Source: Pseudomonas sp. C2B4 (lineage in GTDB: Bacteria > Pseudomonadota > Gammaproteobacteria > Pseudomonadales > Pseudomonadaceae). From it: a DNA stretch of 44,900 nt. Location of the stretch: NCBI RefSeq assembly GCF_013359695.1, contig NZ_JABFMU010000052.1, positions 1-44,900 on the forward strand. Direction: 5' to 3'. Shown piece after piece: positions 16,453 through 24,195 of this stretch. The notes under the pieces were generated by a model, which saw only the letters and a list, made by a program, of their open reading frames with translations, was not told where the DNA came from and ran no database searches. Within the stretch, counting starts at the first letter, position 1, and the number at the start of each line of letters is the position of its first letter. The position numbers and the translations under genes were made by a program.

Positions 16453-16509
16453 TGCTGATCAATACAAAATTCTCCATTCACATGATTGAAGTCAGTTCGG
16501 CCGGCTGCC

Positions 16510-16821
16510 TCAAGACTCAGACAGATCTACGATACAAACCTCGCCTTGCCAGTTGATTGGGTAGGCTTTTGCCTTGATACCCATCGCACCCGGACAACCT
16601 TCGTCGAGGTTGAACCGCAATCCATGGGCCGGGCACTGCAGGAAGGTCCCGTGCAGTTTGCCGGCGAACAGGGAGGCGCCGCTGTGGGGGCAACTGTCGT
16701 CGATGGCATGGAAGGTGCCGGCGACATTGAACAGCAGCACAGATTTTTCCTCATGGCGTAGCAGGACGCGCTGTCCTTCGACGGGCAGGCGGTCTGCGGG
16801 AATTTCGAGCAGTCGTTTCAT
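16510..16821 (-). CDS. Rieske-type [2Fe-2S] ferredoxin
   Basis: A 103-residue soluble Rieske protein. The cluster ligands are C44 and H46 in SCPHSGA and C63 and H66 in QCPAHGL, with the usual spacing. Length fits the small ferredoxins of ring-hydroxylating dioxygenase or nitrite-reductase-like systems. It is the last gene of the IclR-dehydrogenase-ligase run (72 bases after the ligase stop), but no oxygenase or ferredoxin reductase lies in the operon. Its electron partner is therefore unknown; it may serve an enzyme encoded elsewhere. Confidence 0.86.
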   Translation of the reverse strand: MKRLLEIPADRLPVEGQRVLLRHEEKSVLLFNVAGTFHAIDDSCPHSGASLFAGKLHGTFLQCPAHGLRFNLDEGCPGAMGIKAKAYPINWQGEVCIVDLSES

Positions 16822-16893
16822 GGGGGACTTCTGTCAGTGAACAGTCAGATCCGTGACGAGGCATCCGATGTGGAGGCCTCGTCACGGCCAGGT

Positions 16894-18438
16894 TCAGAGC
16901 GCTTCGGCCTGAGCCTTGAGCTGATGCTTGAGGATCTTGCCCGACGCAGTGGCTGGCAGGCTGTCGAGCAGGTGGATATGACTCGGGCGTTTATAGGGAG
17001 ACAGGCGTTCGGCCAGGAAGGCCTTCAAGGCCGTGGTATCGAACGCCTCGCGATTGGCGACCTGAAGGAATGCCACGACCTCCTCATTGCCTTCCACTGG
17101 TCGGCCGACGACAGCGGCAATCACCACACCCGGGAACGCCGCGATGACGGCCTCGACTTCGGGGGGGTAGACGTTGAAGCCAGAGCGGATGATCAACTCC
17201 TTGCTGCGCCCGGCGATGAAGAGTGCGCCATCGCTGTCCTGGCGGGCCAGGTCGCCGGTGTTCAGCCAGCCATCGGTTGTCAGGACTTCCAGGGTTTTGT
17301 CTGGCGCCCGGTAGTAACCCTTCATCACATTGGGGCCGCGTACCCACAACTCGCCGACTTCGCCCTGCGCAACGCAGGCACTGCGGTCGTTGTTCATCAG
17401 GCGAATGTCCAGACCGGGAATCGGCAGGCCGATGGAGGTATCGCTGCGCGGGGCGTCGATGCGCGTCTGGCTGATTGTGGGCGAGCTTTCGGTCAGGCCA
17501 TAGCCGTTGTGCAGCGTCAGGCCGAAGCGCTGTTCGACGGCAGTTTTCAGGGTCATGTCCAGCGGCGATCCGCCGGCATACATGAAGCGCAGCTTTGGCG
17601 CGTACAACTCGATCTGGCCAGCGTCCGCCAGTTCCAGCAGCCTGGCGTACAGGGTCGGAACGCCTTGCATCAGGGTAATGCCGTCATCACGCAGGGCGCG
17701 GGCCAGTTCCTGTGGGTCGAAGCGCGCTTCCAGTTGCAATGCTGCGCCGGCAAACAGGCTGGCGAGGCAGACCGCCGACAGGCCGTACACATGGGAAATC
17801 GGCAGTACCGCGTAGACCCGGTCCTCGCTGCACAACTGGCGCAGCAGGCTGGCGGAGTGGGCAATGTAAAGCAGGTTGCGGTGGGTCAACATGACGCCTT
17901 TCGGCGCGCCGGTGGTGCCGGTGGTGTAGATCATGAGTGCCACCTGGCGCGACGGATCGTTCTCGACGAACTCAGGCTGGCAATCTTCGTTCAAGGGGCC
18001 AAGGTGGTAGCTGTCCAGGTGGGTCGCCATACGCAGCACGGCGTTGGCGCGCTCGGCATGGCCGGCGGCGTCCTTCGAGGTAGCGCTGCCGTACAAGACC
18101 CGGCGGGCACTGCAATGGGCACGGATGTTATCGATTTCCCCCGCTGACAGTCGCGCATTCACGACCACGGACCAGGCGTTCAGGCGACTGAGGGCTAGCA
18201 GGGAAGCCACCAGCAGGCGGCTGTTCTCCGCGACCAGCATGACCCGGTCGCCAGCACGGATGCCGTCGCTTTCGAACTGCTTGGCCAGTCGAACGACCGC
18301 CTCGCGCAATTGGCCATAGCTGAGCGTCTGTCCAGACTCGTGCAGCGCCGGAGCGTCATCGTGACTGGAGGCGTGGCGGTCGAGGATCTGGTGCAGGTAA
18401 TCCGGCAGGCCAGCGAGTACATCTTCACGGGTCAGCAT
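16894..18438 (-). CDS. Acyl-CoA synthetase (AMP-forming)
   Basis: A 514-residue ANL-superfamily ligase that activates a carboxylic acid to its CoA thioester using ATP. The phosphate-binding motif YTTGTTGAPK is at 171-180, the adenylate motif GYGLTESSP follows mid-protein, and the hinge GDLARQDSDGALFIAGRSKE precedes the C-terminal lobe. The catalytic lysine is K501 in ASGKILK. Class resembles medium-chain or aryl acyl-CoA ligases, but chain length cannot be told. It begins one base after the stop of the acyl-CoA dehydrogenase gene, so the two are translationally close and probably consecutive in the pathway. Confidence 0.88.
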   Translation of the reverse strand: MLTREDVLAGLPDYLHQILDRHASSHDDAPALHESGQTLSYGQLREAVVRLAKQFESDGIRAGDRVMLVAENSRLLVASLLALSRLNAWSVVVNARLSAGEIDNIRAHCSARRVLYGSATSKDAAGHAERANAVLRMATHLDSYHLGPLNEDCQPEFVENDPSRQVALMIYTTGTTGAPKGVMLTHRNLLYIAHSASLLRQLCSEDRVYAVLPISHVYGLSAVCLASLFAGAALQLEARFDPQELARALRDDGITLMQGVPTLYARLLELADAGQIELYAPKLRFMYAGGSPLDMTLKTAVEQRFGLTLHNGYGLTESSPTISQTRIDAPRSDTSIGLPIPGLDIRLMNNDRSACVAQGEVGELWVRGPNVMKGYYRAPDKTLEVLTTDGWLNTGDLARQDSDGALFIAGRSKELIIRSGFNVYPPEVEAVIAAFPGVVIAAVVGRPVEGNEEVVAFLQVANREAFDTTALKAFLAERLSPYKRPSHIHLLDSLPATASGKILKHQLKAQAEAL

Positions 18439-18439
18439 G

Positions 18440-19597
18440 TTATTTGAGCCCCGCGCGGCGAATCAGCTGGCGGGCGATCACCAGTTGCTGGATCTGCGTA
18501 GTGCCTTCGTAGATGCGGAACAGGCGCACATCGCGGTAAAAGCGCTCGATGCCATATTCGCTGACGTAACCGGCTCCGCCAAAGATCTGCACGGCACGAT
18601 CGGCCACGCGACCGCACATTTCCGAAGCGAACATCTTGCAGCACGACGCTTCCATGGACACATCCTGCTTGAGATCGCGCTTGCGCGCGGCGTCGATGAC
18701 CATGCAGCGGGCGGCGTAGATGTCCGCCTGGCTGTCGGCGAACATCGCCTGGATCAGTTGGAACTCGGCCAGCGGCTGGCCGAACTGCTTGCGTTCCAGG
18801 GCGTAGGTCAGGGCGTCGTCGAGCATGCGTTCGGCGGCGCCGACGCAAATGGCGGCAATGTGCAGGCGGCCCTTGTCGAGGACCTTCATGGCCGTCTTGA
18901 AGCCGACGCCCTCGACGCCACCGATCAGGTTGGCGGCCGGAATTCGGCAGTTTTCGAAGATGACATCGCAGGTGTGCGCGCCTTTCTGGCCCATCTTCTG
19001 GTCGATCTTGCCCAGGGAAACTCCTGGCGTGCCGGCCTCGACGATGAACGCGGAAATCCCGCCGGCGCCCTTGATCTCGCTGCTGGTGCGGGCCATTACC
19101 GTGAAGATGCCGGCTTGCGGGGCGTTGGTGATGAAGCGCTTGGTGCCGTTCAAGACGTAGAAATCACCGTCGCGCTCGGCACGGGTCGTCAGTGAGGCGG
19201 CGTCGGAACCCGCGCCCGGCTCGGTGAGGGCGAACGAGCCGATCAGTTCGCCGGCGGCCATTCGTGGCAGATAGCGCTGCTTCTGCTCCTCGGTGCCGTC
19301 GATGATCAGGCCTTGGGAGCCGATGCCGTTGTTGGTGCCGATCAGGGAACGGAATGCGGGCGAAGTCTTGCCCAGTTCGAAGGCGACCAGGACTTCCTCT
19401 TCCATGCTCAGGCCGAGGCCGTCGTATTCCTGCGGGATGCACAGGCCAAACAGGCCCAATGCGCGCATCTCATCGACAATGTGCCGGGGAATCCGGTCGG
19501 TTTCCGCGACTTCGGATTCGGCGGGCACGAGGCGCTCGCGGACGAAGCGCGACAGATTGTCGAGCAGCAGGTTGAGTGTTTCCTGATCGTTGATCAT
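18440..19597 (-). CDS. Acyl-CoA dehydrogenase (about 385 residues)
   Basis: A 385-residue flavoprotein that introduces the 2,3-double bond into an acyl-CoA and passes electrons to ETF. FAD/substrate motifs are FALTEPGAGSDAASL in the middle domain and FGGAGYVSEYGIERFYRDVR in the C-terminal domain. The catalytic base is E364 in YEGTTQIQ. The start at 19597 has AAGAGGTC upstream; the frame continues to 19738 in the other gene's antisense. It lies 10 bases after the IclR gene and directly before the ligase. Confidence 0.9.
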   Translation of the reverse strand: MINDQETLNLLLDNLSRFVRERLVPAESEVAETDRIPRHIVDEMRALGLFGLCIPQEYDGLGLSMEEEVLVAFELGKTSPAFRSLIGTNNGIGSQGLIIDGTEEQKQRYLPRMAAGELIGSFALTEPGAGSDAASLTTRAERDGDFYVLNGTKRFITNAPQAGIFTVMARTSSEIKGAGGISAFIVEAGTPGVSLGKIDQKMGQKGAHTCDVIFENCRIPAANLIGGVEGVGFKTAMKVLDKGRLHIAAICVGAAERMLDDALTYALERKQFGQPLAEFQLIQAMFADSQADIYAARCMVIDAARKRDLKQDVSMEASCCKMFASEMCGRVADRAVQIFGGAGYVSEYGIERFYRDVRLFRIYEGTTQIQQLVIARQLIRRAGLK

Positions 19598-19607
19598 GCA
19601 TGACCTC

Positions 19608-20426
19608 TTATTGGAATTGTCGGCCCAGATTGGCCTGGACATTGCGCACCATGTGCGAAAGGCGTGGCCCCAGGTCGTCTTCCAGCATGTGCTGGCGCAG
19701 GGCGAATGCCGGGCCGCCGCAGCTGAAGGCGACGACACCGGAGCCGTCAGGTTTGATAAGTGGAACGCCTACGGCGTTGATGTCCTTCTCCCAGCCACCG
19801 AGGGACAGGCAGAAGCCCTGGTCCTGGTACTGGCGGAAGGCTTTTTCCAGTTGTTCGCGGATGGCCGGCCATTGTTCCTGGTCGCGGGCGCGCAGTTGAT
19901 CGAGCAGCAGATCGCGCTCCTGTTCCGGCAAGGCGGCGAGATAAGCGCGGCCCATGGCGGTGCTCGCCAGGGGAATACGGGCGCCGATGTCCAGGCGCAG
20001 GGTCAACGGGCCGCTGCCCTGGCAATTGTCGATGTAAACCATGCTCAGGCGATCGCGCGCGCCGAGGGACACCGACGTCTGGGTCTGCTCGGCGAGTTCG
20101 GCCATCAGCGGTCGTGCCGCCCGGCGAATGTCCAGCCCGCTCAGATGCGCGTAGCCGAGGGCGAGCACGCCGGTGTCGAGGGCGTACTTGCCCATGCTGG
20201 CGACGTATTGCAGGTAACCCAGGCGCACGAGGGTGTAGGTCAGTCTCGATACTGTGGCCTTGGGCAAGCCGCTGCGTACCACCAGTTCCTGATTGCCCAG
20301 CAAGCGCTCGCCCGGGCCAAAGCAGCGCAACAGCTCCAGTCCGCGGGCGAGGGCGGTGACGAACTGGCGGTCCTGTTCCAGGTCCTGCTGGTCGAGTTCG
20401 GTGTCGAAAGGCGTGTGCTGGGTCAT
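19608..20426 (-). CDS. IclR-family transcriptional regulator
   Basis: A 272-residue regulator. The winged helix-turn-helix covers about residues 23-85 (LGNQELVVRSGLPKATVSRL is the recognition region) and the GAF-like effector domain follows, with GWEKDINAVGVPL and VVAFSCGGPAFAL typical of IclR proteins. Family members sense an aromatic or organic acid intermediate and act as repressor or activator. The ATG at 20426 follows GAGGAT; an upstream TTG at 20432 is less likely. It is the first gene of the minus operon and faces the plus beta-oxidation operon across two palindromic operators, so it probably controls both. Confidence 0.9.
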   Translation of the reverse strand: MTQHTPFDTELDQQDLEQDRQFVTALARGLELLRCFGPGERLLGNQELVVRSGLPKATVSRLTYTLVRLGYLQYVASMGKYALDTGVLALGYAHLSGLDIRRAARPLMAELAEQTQTSVSLGARDRLSMVYIDNCQGSGPLTLRLDIGARIPLASTAMGRAYLAALPEQERDLLLDQLRARDQEQWPAIREQLEKAFRQYQDQGFCLSLGGWEKDINAVGVPLIKPDGSGVVAFSCGGPAFALRQHMLEDDLGPRLSHMVRNVQANLGRQFQ

Positions 20427-20516
20427 GGTCAATCCTCATGCGTCGGACAGTGGTTCGCCGATCGCCGGCCGGATGCTGGCACAGGCGAAAAGCGATAGTC
20501 AATAAAATAGAATCAA

Positions 20517-20533
20517 GTTTCGCATAGCGGAAC
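20517..20533. promoter_or_regulatory. IclR-type operator, copy 1
   Basis: GTTTCGCATAGCGGAAC is a 7-3-7 palindrome with one mismatch. It lies 91 bases upstream of the iclR ATG on the minus strand and fits the palindromes bound by IclR-family dimers. Confidence 0.72.
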
Positions 20534-20635
20534 ATCTAGCGCCAGCTAAAATTTCAACGCTTGTCGTTTTCACTGCACGTTTGATTGCAAAGCGCAGGAT
20601 AACTTGCGTAGGCTTATTTTTAATTGCAAAACATA

Positions 20636-20652
20636 GTTCCGCATAGCGGAAC
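20636..20652. promoter_or_regulatory. IclR-type operator, copy 2
   Basis: GTTCCGCATAGCGGAAC is a perfect 7-3-7 palindrome ending 17 bases before the enoyl-CoA hydratase ATG, where bound protein would block transcription. Copy 1 is 119 bases away and 16 of 17 bases are identical. Confidence 0.78.
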
Positions 20653-20669
20653 AATAACAAGAGGCAGTT

Positions 20670-21440
20670 ATGAACGAGACCTATGTCGATCACCCCATGA
20701 CGGGCGTGGCGCGGATACATCTCAACCGACCCGAGGCGCGCAATGCACTGAACCAAGCGGTCCGTGAGCAACTGGCGGAACACTTCAGCGTGCTGGGCGT
20801 CGATCCCGAAGTGAGGTGCATCCTGCTCACCGGCGGTGACCAGGTGTTCGCCGCCGGCGCGGATATTCGCGACATGGCGGAGCGGGGTGCCATCGACATG
20901 ATGCAGCGCCAGACGCAACGGCTGTGGGCGGCGATCGCCCAGTGCCCGAAACCGGTGATCGCGGCGGTCAATGGCTTCGCCCTGGGCGGCGGCTGTGAAC
21001 TGGCGATGCATGCCGACTTGATTGTCGCCGGCCGTGGCGCCCGTTTTGGTCAGCCGGAAATTCGCGTCGGCATCATGCCCGGCGCCGGCGGCACCCAGCG
21101 CCTGACCCGCGCGGTCGGCAAGTTCCAGGCCATGCGCATGTTGCTCACCGGTCTGCTGGTGAGTGCCGACGAGGCCCTGCGCATGGGCCTGGCCAGTGAA
21201 GTGGTGGAAGACGACCAGGTCCAGGCACGCGCACTGGAACTGGCCGCGCTGATTGCCGGCATGCCGCCACTGGCGGTCATGCAGATCAAGGAAGTGTTGC
21301 TGGCGGGCCAGGACGCCTCGCTGGACACCGCGTTGATGCTGGAGCGCAAGGCCTTCCAGCTGCTCTTTGATTCCACCGACCAGAAGGAGGGCATGCGCGC
21401 CTTCCTCGAGAAACGCCAGCCGGTCTATTCGGGGAACTGA
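20670..21440 (+). CDS. Enoyl-CoA hydratase
   Basis: A 256-residue crotonase-fold enzyme that hydrates a 2-enoyl-CoA to the (S)-3-hydroxyacyl-CoA. Both catalytic glutamates are present, E110 in GGGCELAMH and E130 in FGQPEIRVG, and the oxyanion-hole region AAGADI is at 61-66. AAGAGGCAG provides the ribosome site. It is the first gene of a plus-strand operon with a 3-hydroxyacyl-CoA dehydrogenase 2 bases downstream, a thiolase and an acyl-CoA dehydrogenase. Confidence 0.91.
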   Translation: MNETYVDHPMTGVARIHLNRPEARNALNQAVREQLAEHFSVLGVDPEVRCILLTGGDQVFAAGADIRDMAERGAIDMMQRQTQRLWAAIAQCPKPVIAAVNGFALGGGCELAMHADLIVAGRGARFGQPEIRVGIMPGAGGTQRLTRAVGKFQAMRMLLTGLLVSADEALRMGLASEVVEDDQVQARALELAALIAGMPPLAVMQIKEVLLAGQDASLDTALMLERKAFQLLFDSTDQKEGMRAFLEKRQPVYSGN

Positions 21441-21442
21441 GC

Positions 21443-22960
21443 ATGAATGCACGAAAGATTAATCGCATGGCGGTGGTCGGTGCGGGCGTCATGGGCGCCG
21501 GCATCGCGCAGATCGCGGCGTTGGCCGGCGTAACGGTGCAACTGTTCGACAGCCGCGAAGGCGCCGCGAAAACCGCTCGCCAAGGCATCGTGACGACCCT
21601 CGAAAAGCTTTGCGCCAAGGGCAAGTTGAGCGAACAGCAGGTACAGGCCGCCGCGCAAAATCTGCTGGCGGCGAACGCCCTGGCCGAACTGGCTGATGCC
21701 CAGTTGGTAGTGGAAGCCATCGTCGAGAACCTCGAGATCAAGCGTGCCTTGTTCGCCGACCTCGAAGCCGTGGTAGCCGACGATTGCCTGTTGGCCACCA
21801 ACACCTCGTCGCTGTCGGTGACCGCCATCGCCGCGCAATGTCACGTACCCGGGCGAGTCGGCGGCTTCCACTTTTTCAACCCGGTGGCGCTGATGAAGAT
21901 CGTCGAGGTGATCGATGGCCTCAAGAGCGAACCCTGGGTCGGCGCGACCTTGCTGGCACTCGGCGAGCGATTTGGTCATACCGCCGTGCGCGCCCAGGAC
22001 ACCCCGGGTTTCATCGTCAACCATGGCGGTCGTGGTTATGGCACCGAGGCCATGCGCGTGTTGAGCGAATCGGTGACCGACCCGCTGACCCTGGATCGCA
22101 TCCTGCGCGAGCAGGCCGGTTTTCGCATGGGCCCGTGCGAGCTGTTCGATCTCACCGGGCTGGACGTATCGCACCCGGTTACCGAATCGATCTTCGAGCA
22201 GTATTACCAGGAGCCGCGTTATCGGCCGACGGTGATCACTCGCCAACGCCTGGACGCCGGGTTGCTCGGGCGCAAGGTGGGGCAGGGTTTCTACCGCTAT
22301 GTCGAGGGTGTGCAGCAGGTGCCCGACGAGGCCGCGGCACCGGACGTGAAGCTGCCGACGGTGTGGGTCAGCGCGGCGCGGCCCCAGGCCCGTGACGCCG
22401 TGATTGATCTGCTCCGGCGCCTGGGTGCCCACATCGAGACGGGCCTGCGGCCAAGCCCGGACGCACTGTGCCTGGTGTTGCCGCTGGGAACGGACGCGAC
22501 GCACGCCGCCATCGCCGAAGGGCTCGACCCGATGCGCACCGTGGCGCTGGACACGTTGCTGCCACTTGAACGCCGCCGCGTCGTGATGACCACGACCATC
22601 ACTGCGTCGGGCTGGCGCGATGCGGCCCACGCCCTGCTGGCCGCCGACGGCAAAGCCGTCAGCGTGATCCGCGACAGCGCCGGGTTCGTTTCGCAGCGGG
22701 TATTGGCGCATATCGTCAATATCGCCTGCGACATGGCGCAGCAAGGGGTGGCCAGCCCAAGGGACATCGACAGTGCCATTCGCCTCGGCCTGGGTTATCC
22801 GCTTGGCCCGCTGGCGTGGGGGGATGCCCTCGGCGGCGACACGGTGCTGCAGATCCTCGACAACCTCCACGATTACTACCGCGACCCGCGTTATCGCCCC
22901 AGTCCCTGGCTGATGCGCCGCGCCCGCCTGGGTCTGTCTCTGCTCACCGCTGACATCTGA
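21443..22960 (+). CDS. 3-hydroxyacyl-CoA dehydrogenase (PaaH-like, duplicated C-terminal domain)
   Basis: A 505-residue NAD-dependent dehydrogenase oxidising (S)-3-hydroxyacyl-CoA to 3-ketoacyl-CoA. The Rossmann motif GAGVMGAG is at 13-20, and the catalytic histidine is H143 in GFHFFNP. The length, about 200 residues more than a single-domain enzyme, and a second 3HCDH-like domain near the C-terminus (IRDSAGFVSQRVLAHIVNIA, then the LGLGYPLGPLAWGD pattern) resemble PaaH of phenylacetate catabolism. It follows the hydratase by 2 bases. Confidence 0.9.
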   Translation: MNARKINRMAVVGAGVMGAGIAQIAALAGVTVQLFDSREGAAKTARQGIVTTLEKLCAKGKLSEQQVQAAAQNLLAANALAELADAQLVVEAIVENLEIKRALFADLEAVVADDCLLATNTSSLSVTAIAAQCHVPGRVGGFHFFNPVALMKIVEVIDGLKSEPWVGATLLALGERFGHTAVRAQDTPGFIVNHGGRGYGTEAMRVLSESVTDPLTLDRILREQAGFRMGPCELFDLTGLDVSHPVTESIFEQYYQEPRYRPTVITRQRLDAGLLGRKVGQGFYRYVEGVQQVPDEAAAPDVKLPTVWVSAARPQARDAVIDLLRRLGAHIETGLRPSPDALCLVLPLGTDATHAAIAEGLDPMRTVALDTLLPLERRRVVMTTTITASGWRDAAHALLAADGKAVSVIRDSAGFVSQRVLAHIVNIACDMAQQGVASPRDIDSAIRLGLGYPLGPLAWGDALGGDTVLQILDNLHDYYRDPRYRPSPWLMRRARLGLSLLTADI

Positions 22961-22985
22961 TACCGACAATAAGGAACAATAAAAA

Positions 22986-24185
22986 ATGCTCGACGCTTAT
23001 ATCTACGATGGTTTGCGTACGCCTTTCGGTCGCCATGGCGGCGGCCTGGCGCCGGTTCGCCCGGATGATCTGGCTGCCCAGTTGATGCGGGCCCTGGTGG
23101 AACGCTCGCCGTTTTCTGCCGAGCAGATCGAGGACGTGATCCTCGGCTGCACCAACCAGGCGGGTGAAGACAGCCGCAACGTCGCGCGCAATGCGTTGCT
23201 GGCGGCGGGGCTGCCGGTCAGTGTGCCGGGGCAGACCGTCAATCGCCTGTGCGCCAGCGGCCTGGCCGCGGTGCTCGACGCGGCCCGTGCCGTTACCTGT
23301 GGCGAGGGCGAGTTGTATCTGGCGGGCGGTGTGGAAAGCATGAGCCGCGCGCCCTTTGTGTTGAGCAAGAGCGAGTCAGCGTATAGCCGTGAGGCGAAGC
23401 TCTTCGACACCACCATCGGTGCGCGTTTCCCCAATCCGAAAGTCAATGCGCAATACGGCGACGACACCATGCCGGAAACCGCCGACAACGTTGCCCATGA
23501 CTACCGCATCGGGCGCGAGGCGGCTGACGCTTTCGCCCTGGCCTCGCAGCAGCGCTATGCGAAGGCGCTGGCCGACGGTTTCTTCGCCGATGAAATCCTC
23601 TGCGTGCAGGCGCCGGCCGGTCGCAAGGGTATCGCCACCGTGACGGCTGACGAACATCCACGTCCGCAGGCCAATGCCGAGGACCTGGCCAGGCTCAAGC
23701 CGTTGTTCGAAAACGGTGTCGTCACCGCTGGCAACGCTTCGGGCATCAACGATGGTGCCGCTGCCTTGCTGATCGGCAGCCGTGCATTGGGTGAGCGCCA
23801 TGGCGTCAAACCACGTGGGCGAATCCTCGCCGGCGCCGCCAGTGGCGTCGAACCCCGGGTGATGGGCATCGGCCCGGCCTTCGCCATTCCCAAGGCGCTG
23901 GAACGTGCCGGCCTTAGCCTGGCCGACATGGACCTGATCGAGATCAACGAAGCCTTCGCCGTGCAGGTCCTGGGCTGTCTGCACTTGCTCGACTTGCGTG
24001 CCGACGATCCGCGGGTCAATCCCAATGGCGGCGCCATTGCCCTCGGCCATCCGCTGGGGGCTTCCGGCGCGCGTCTGGCGCTGACCGCGTTGCGCGAACT
24101 GGAACGCCGGGGCGGCCGTTATGCGGTGGTCAGCCTGTGCATTGGCGTCGGCCAGGGGCTGGCCGTCGTGATCGAACGTCTATAA
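22986..24185 (+). CDS. 3-ketoacyl-CoA thiolase / acetyl-CoA acyltransferase
   Basis: A 399-residue thiolase that splits a 3-ketoacyl-CoA with CoA into acetyl-CoA and a shortened acyl-CoA. The nucleophile is C89 in NRLCASG, the base pair is H355 in ALGHPLGASGAR and C385 in SLCIGVGQG. Sequence style (RTPFGRHGG, GCTNQAGEDSRNVARN) is that of the PcaF/PaaJ type, which often cleaves 3-oxoadipyl-CoA-like or other dicarboxyl substrates, but this subtype cannot be fixed without alignment. AAGGAAC precedes the ATG; 25 bases separate it from the dehydrogenase. Confidence 0.9.
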   Translation: MLDAYIYDGLRTPFGRHGGGLAPVRPDDLAAQLMRALVERSPFSAEQIEDVILGCTNQAGEDSRNVARNALLAAGLPVSVPGQTVNRLCASGLAAVLDAARAVTCGEGELYLAGGVESMSRAPFVLSKSESAYSREAKLFDTTIGARFPNPKVNAQYGDDTMPETADNVAHDYRIGREAADAFALASQQRYAKALADGFFADEILCVQAPAGRKGIATVTADEHPRPQANAEDLARLKPLFENGVVTAGNASGINDGAAALLIGSRALGERHGVKPRGRILAGAASGVEPRVMGIGPAFAIPKALERAGLSLADMDLIEINEAFAVQVLGCLHLLDLRADDPRVNPNGGAIALGHPLGASGARLALTALRELERRGGRYAVVSLCIGVGQGLAVVIERL

Positions 24186-24195
24186 GGAGGCGACC

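Noticed and set aside
16837..18147. 436-residue plus-strand open frame
   Set aside because: Antisense of the acyl-CoA synthetase, which has all ANL motifs.
21425..22969. 514-residue minus-strand open frame
   Set aside because: Exactly covers the 3-hydroxyacyl-CoA dehydrogenase gene on the other strand, which has full catalytic motifs.
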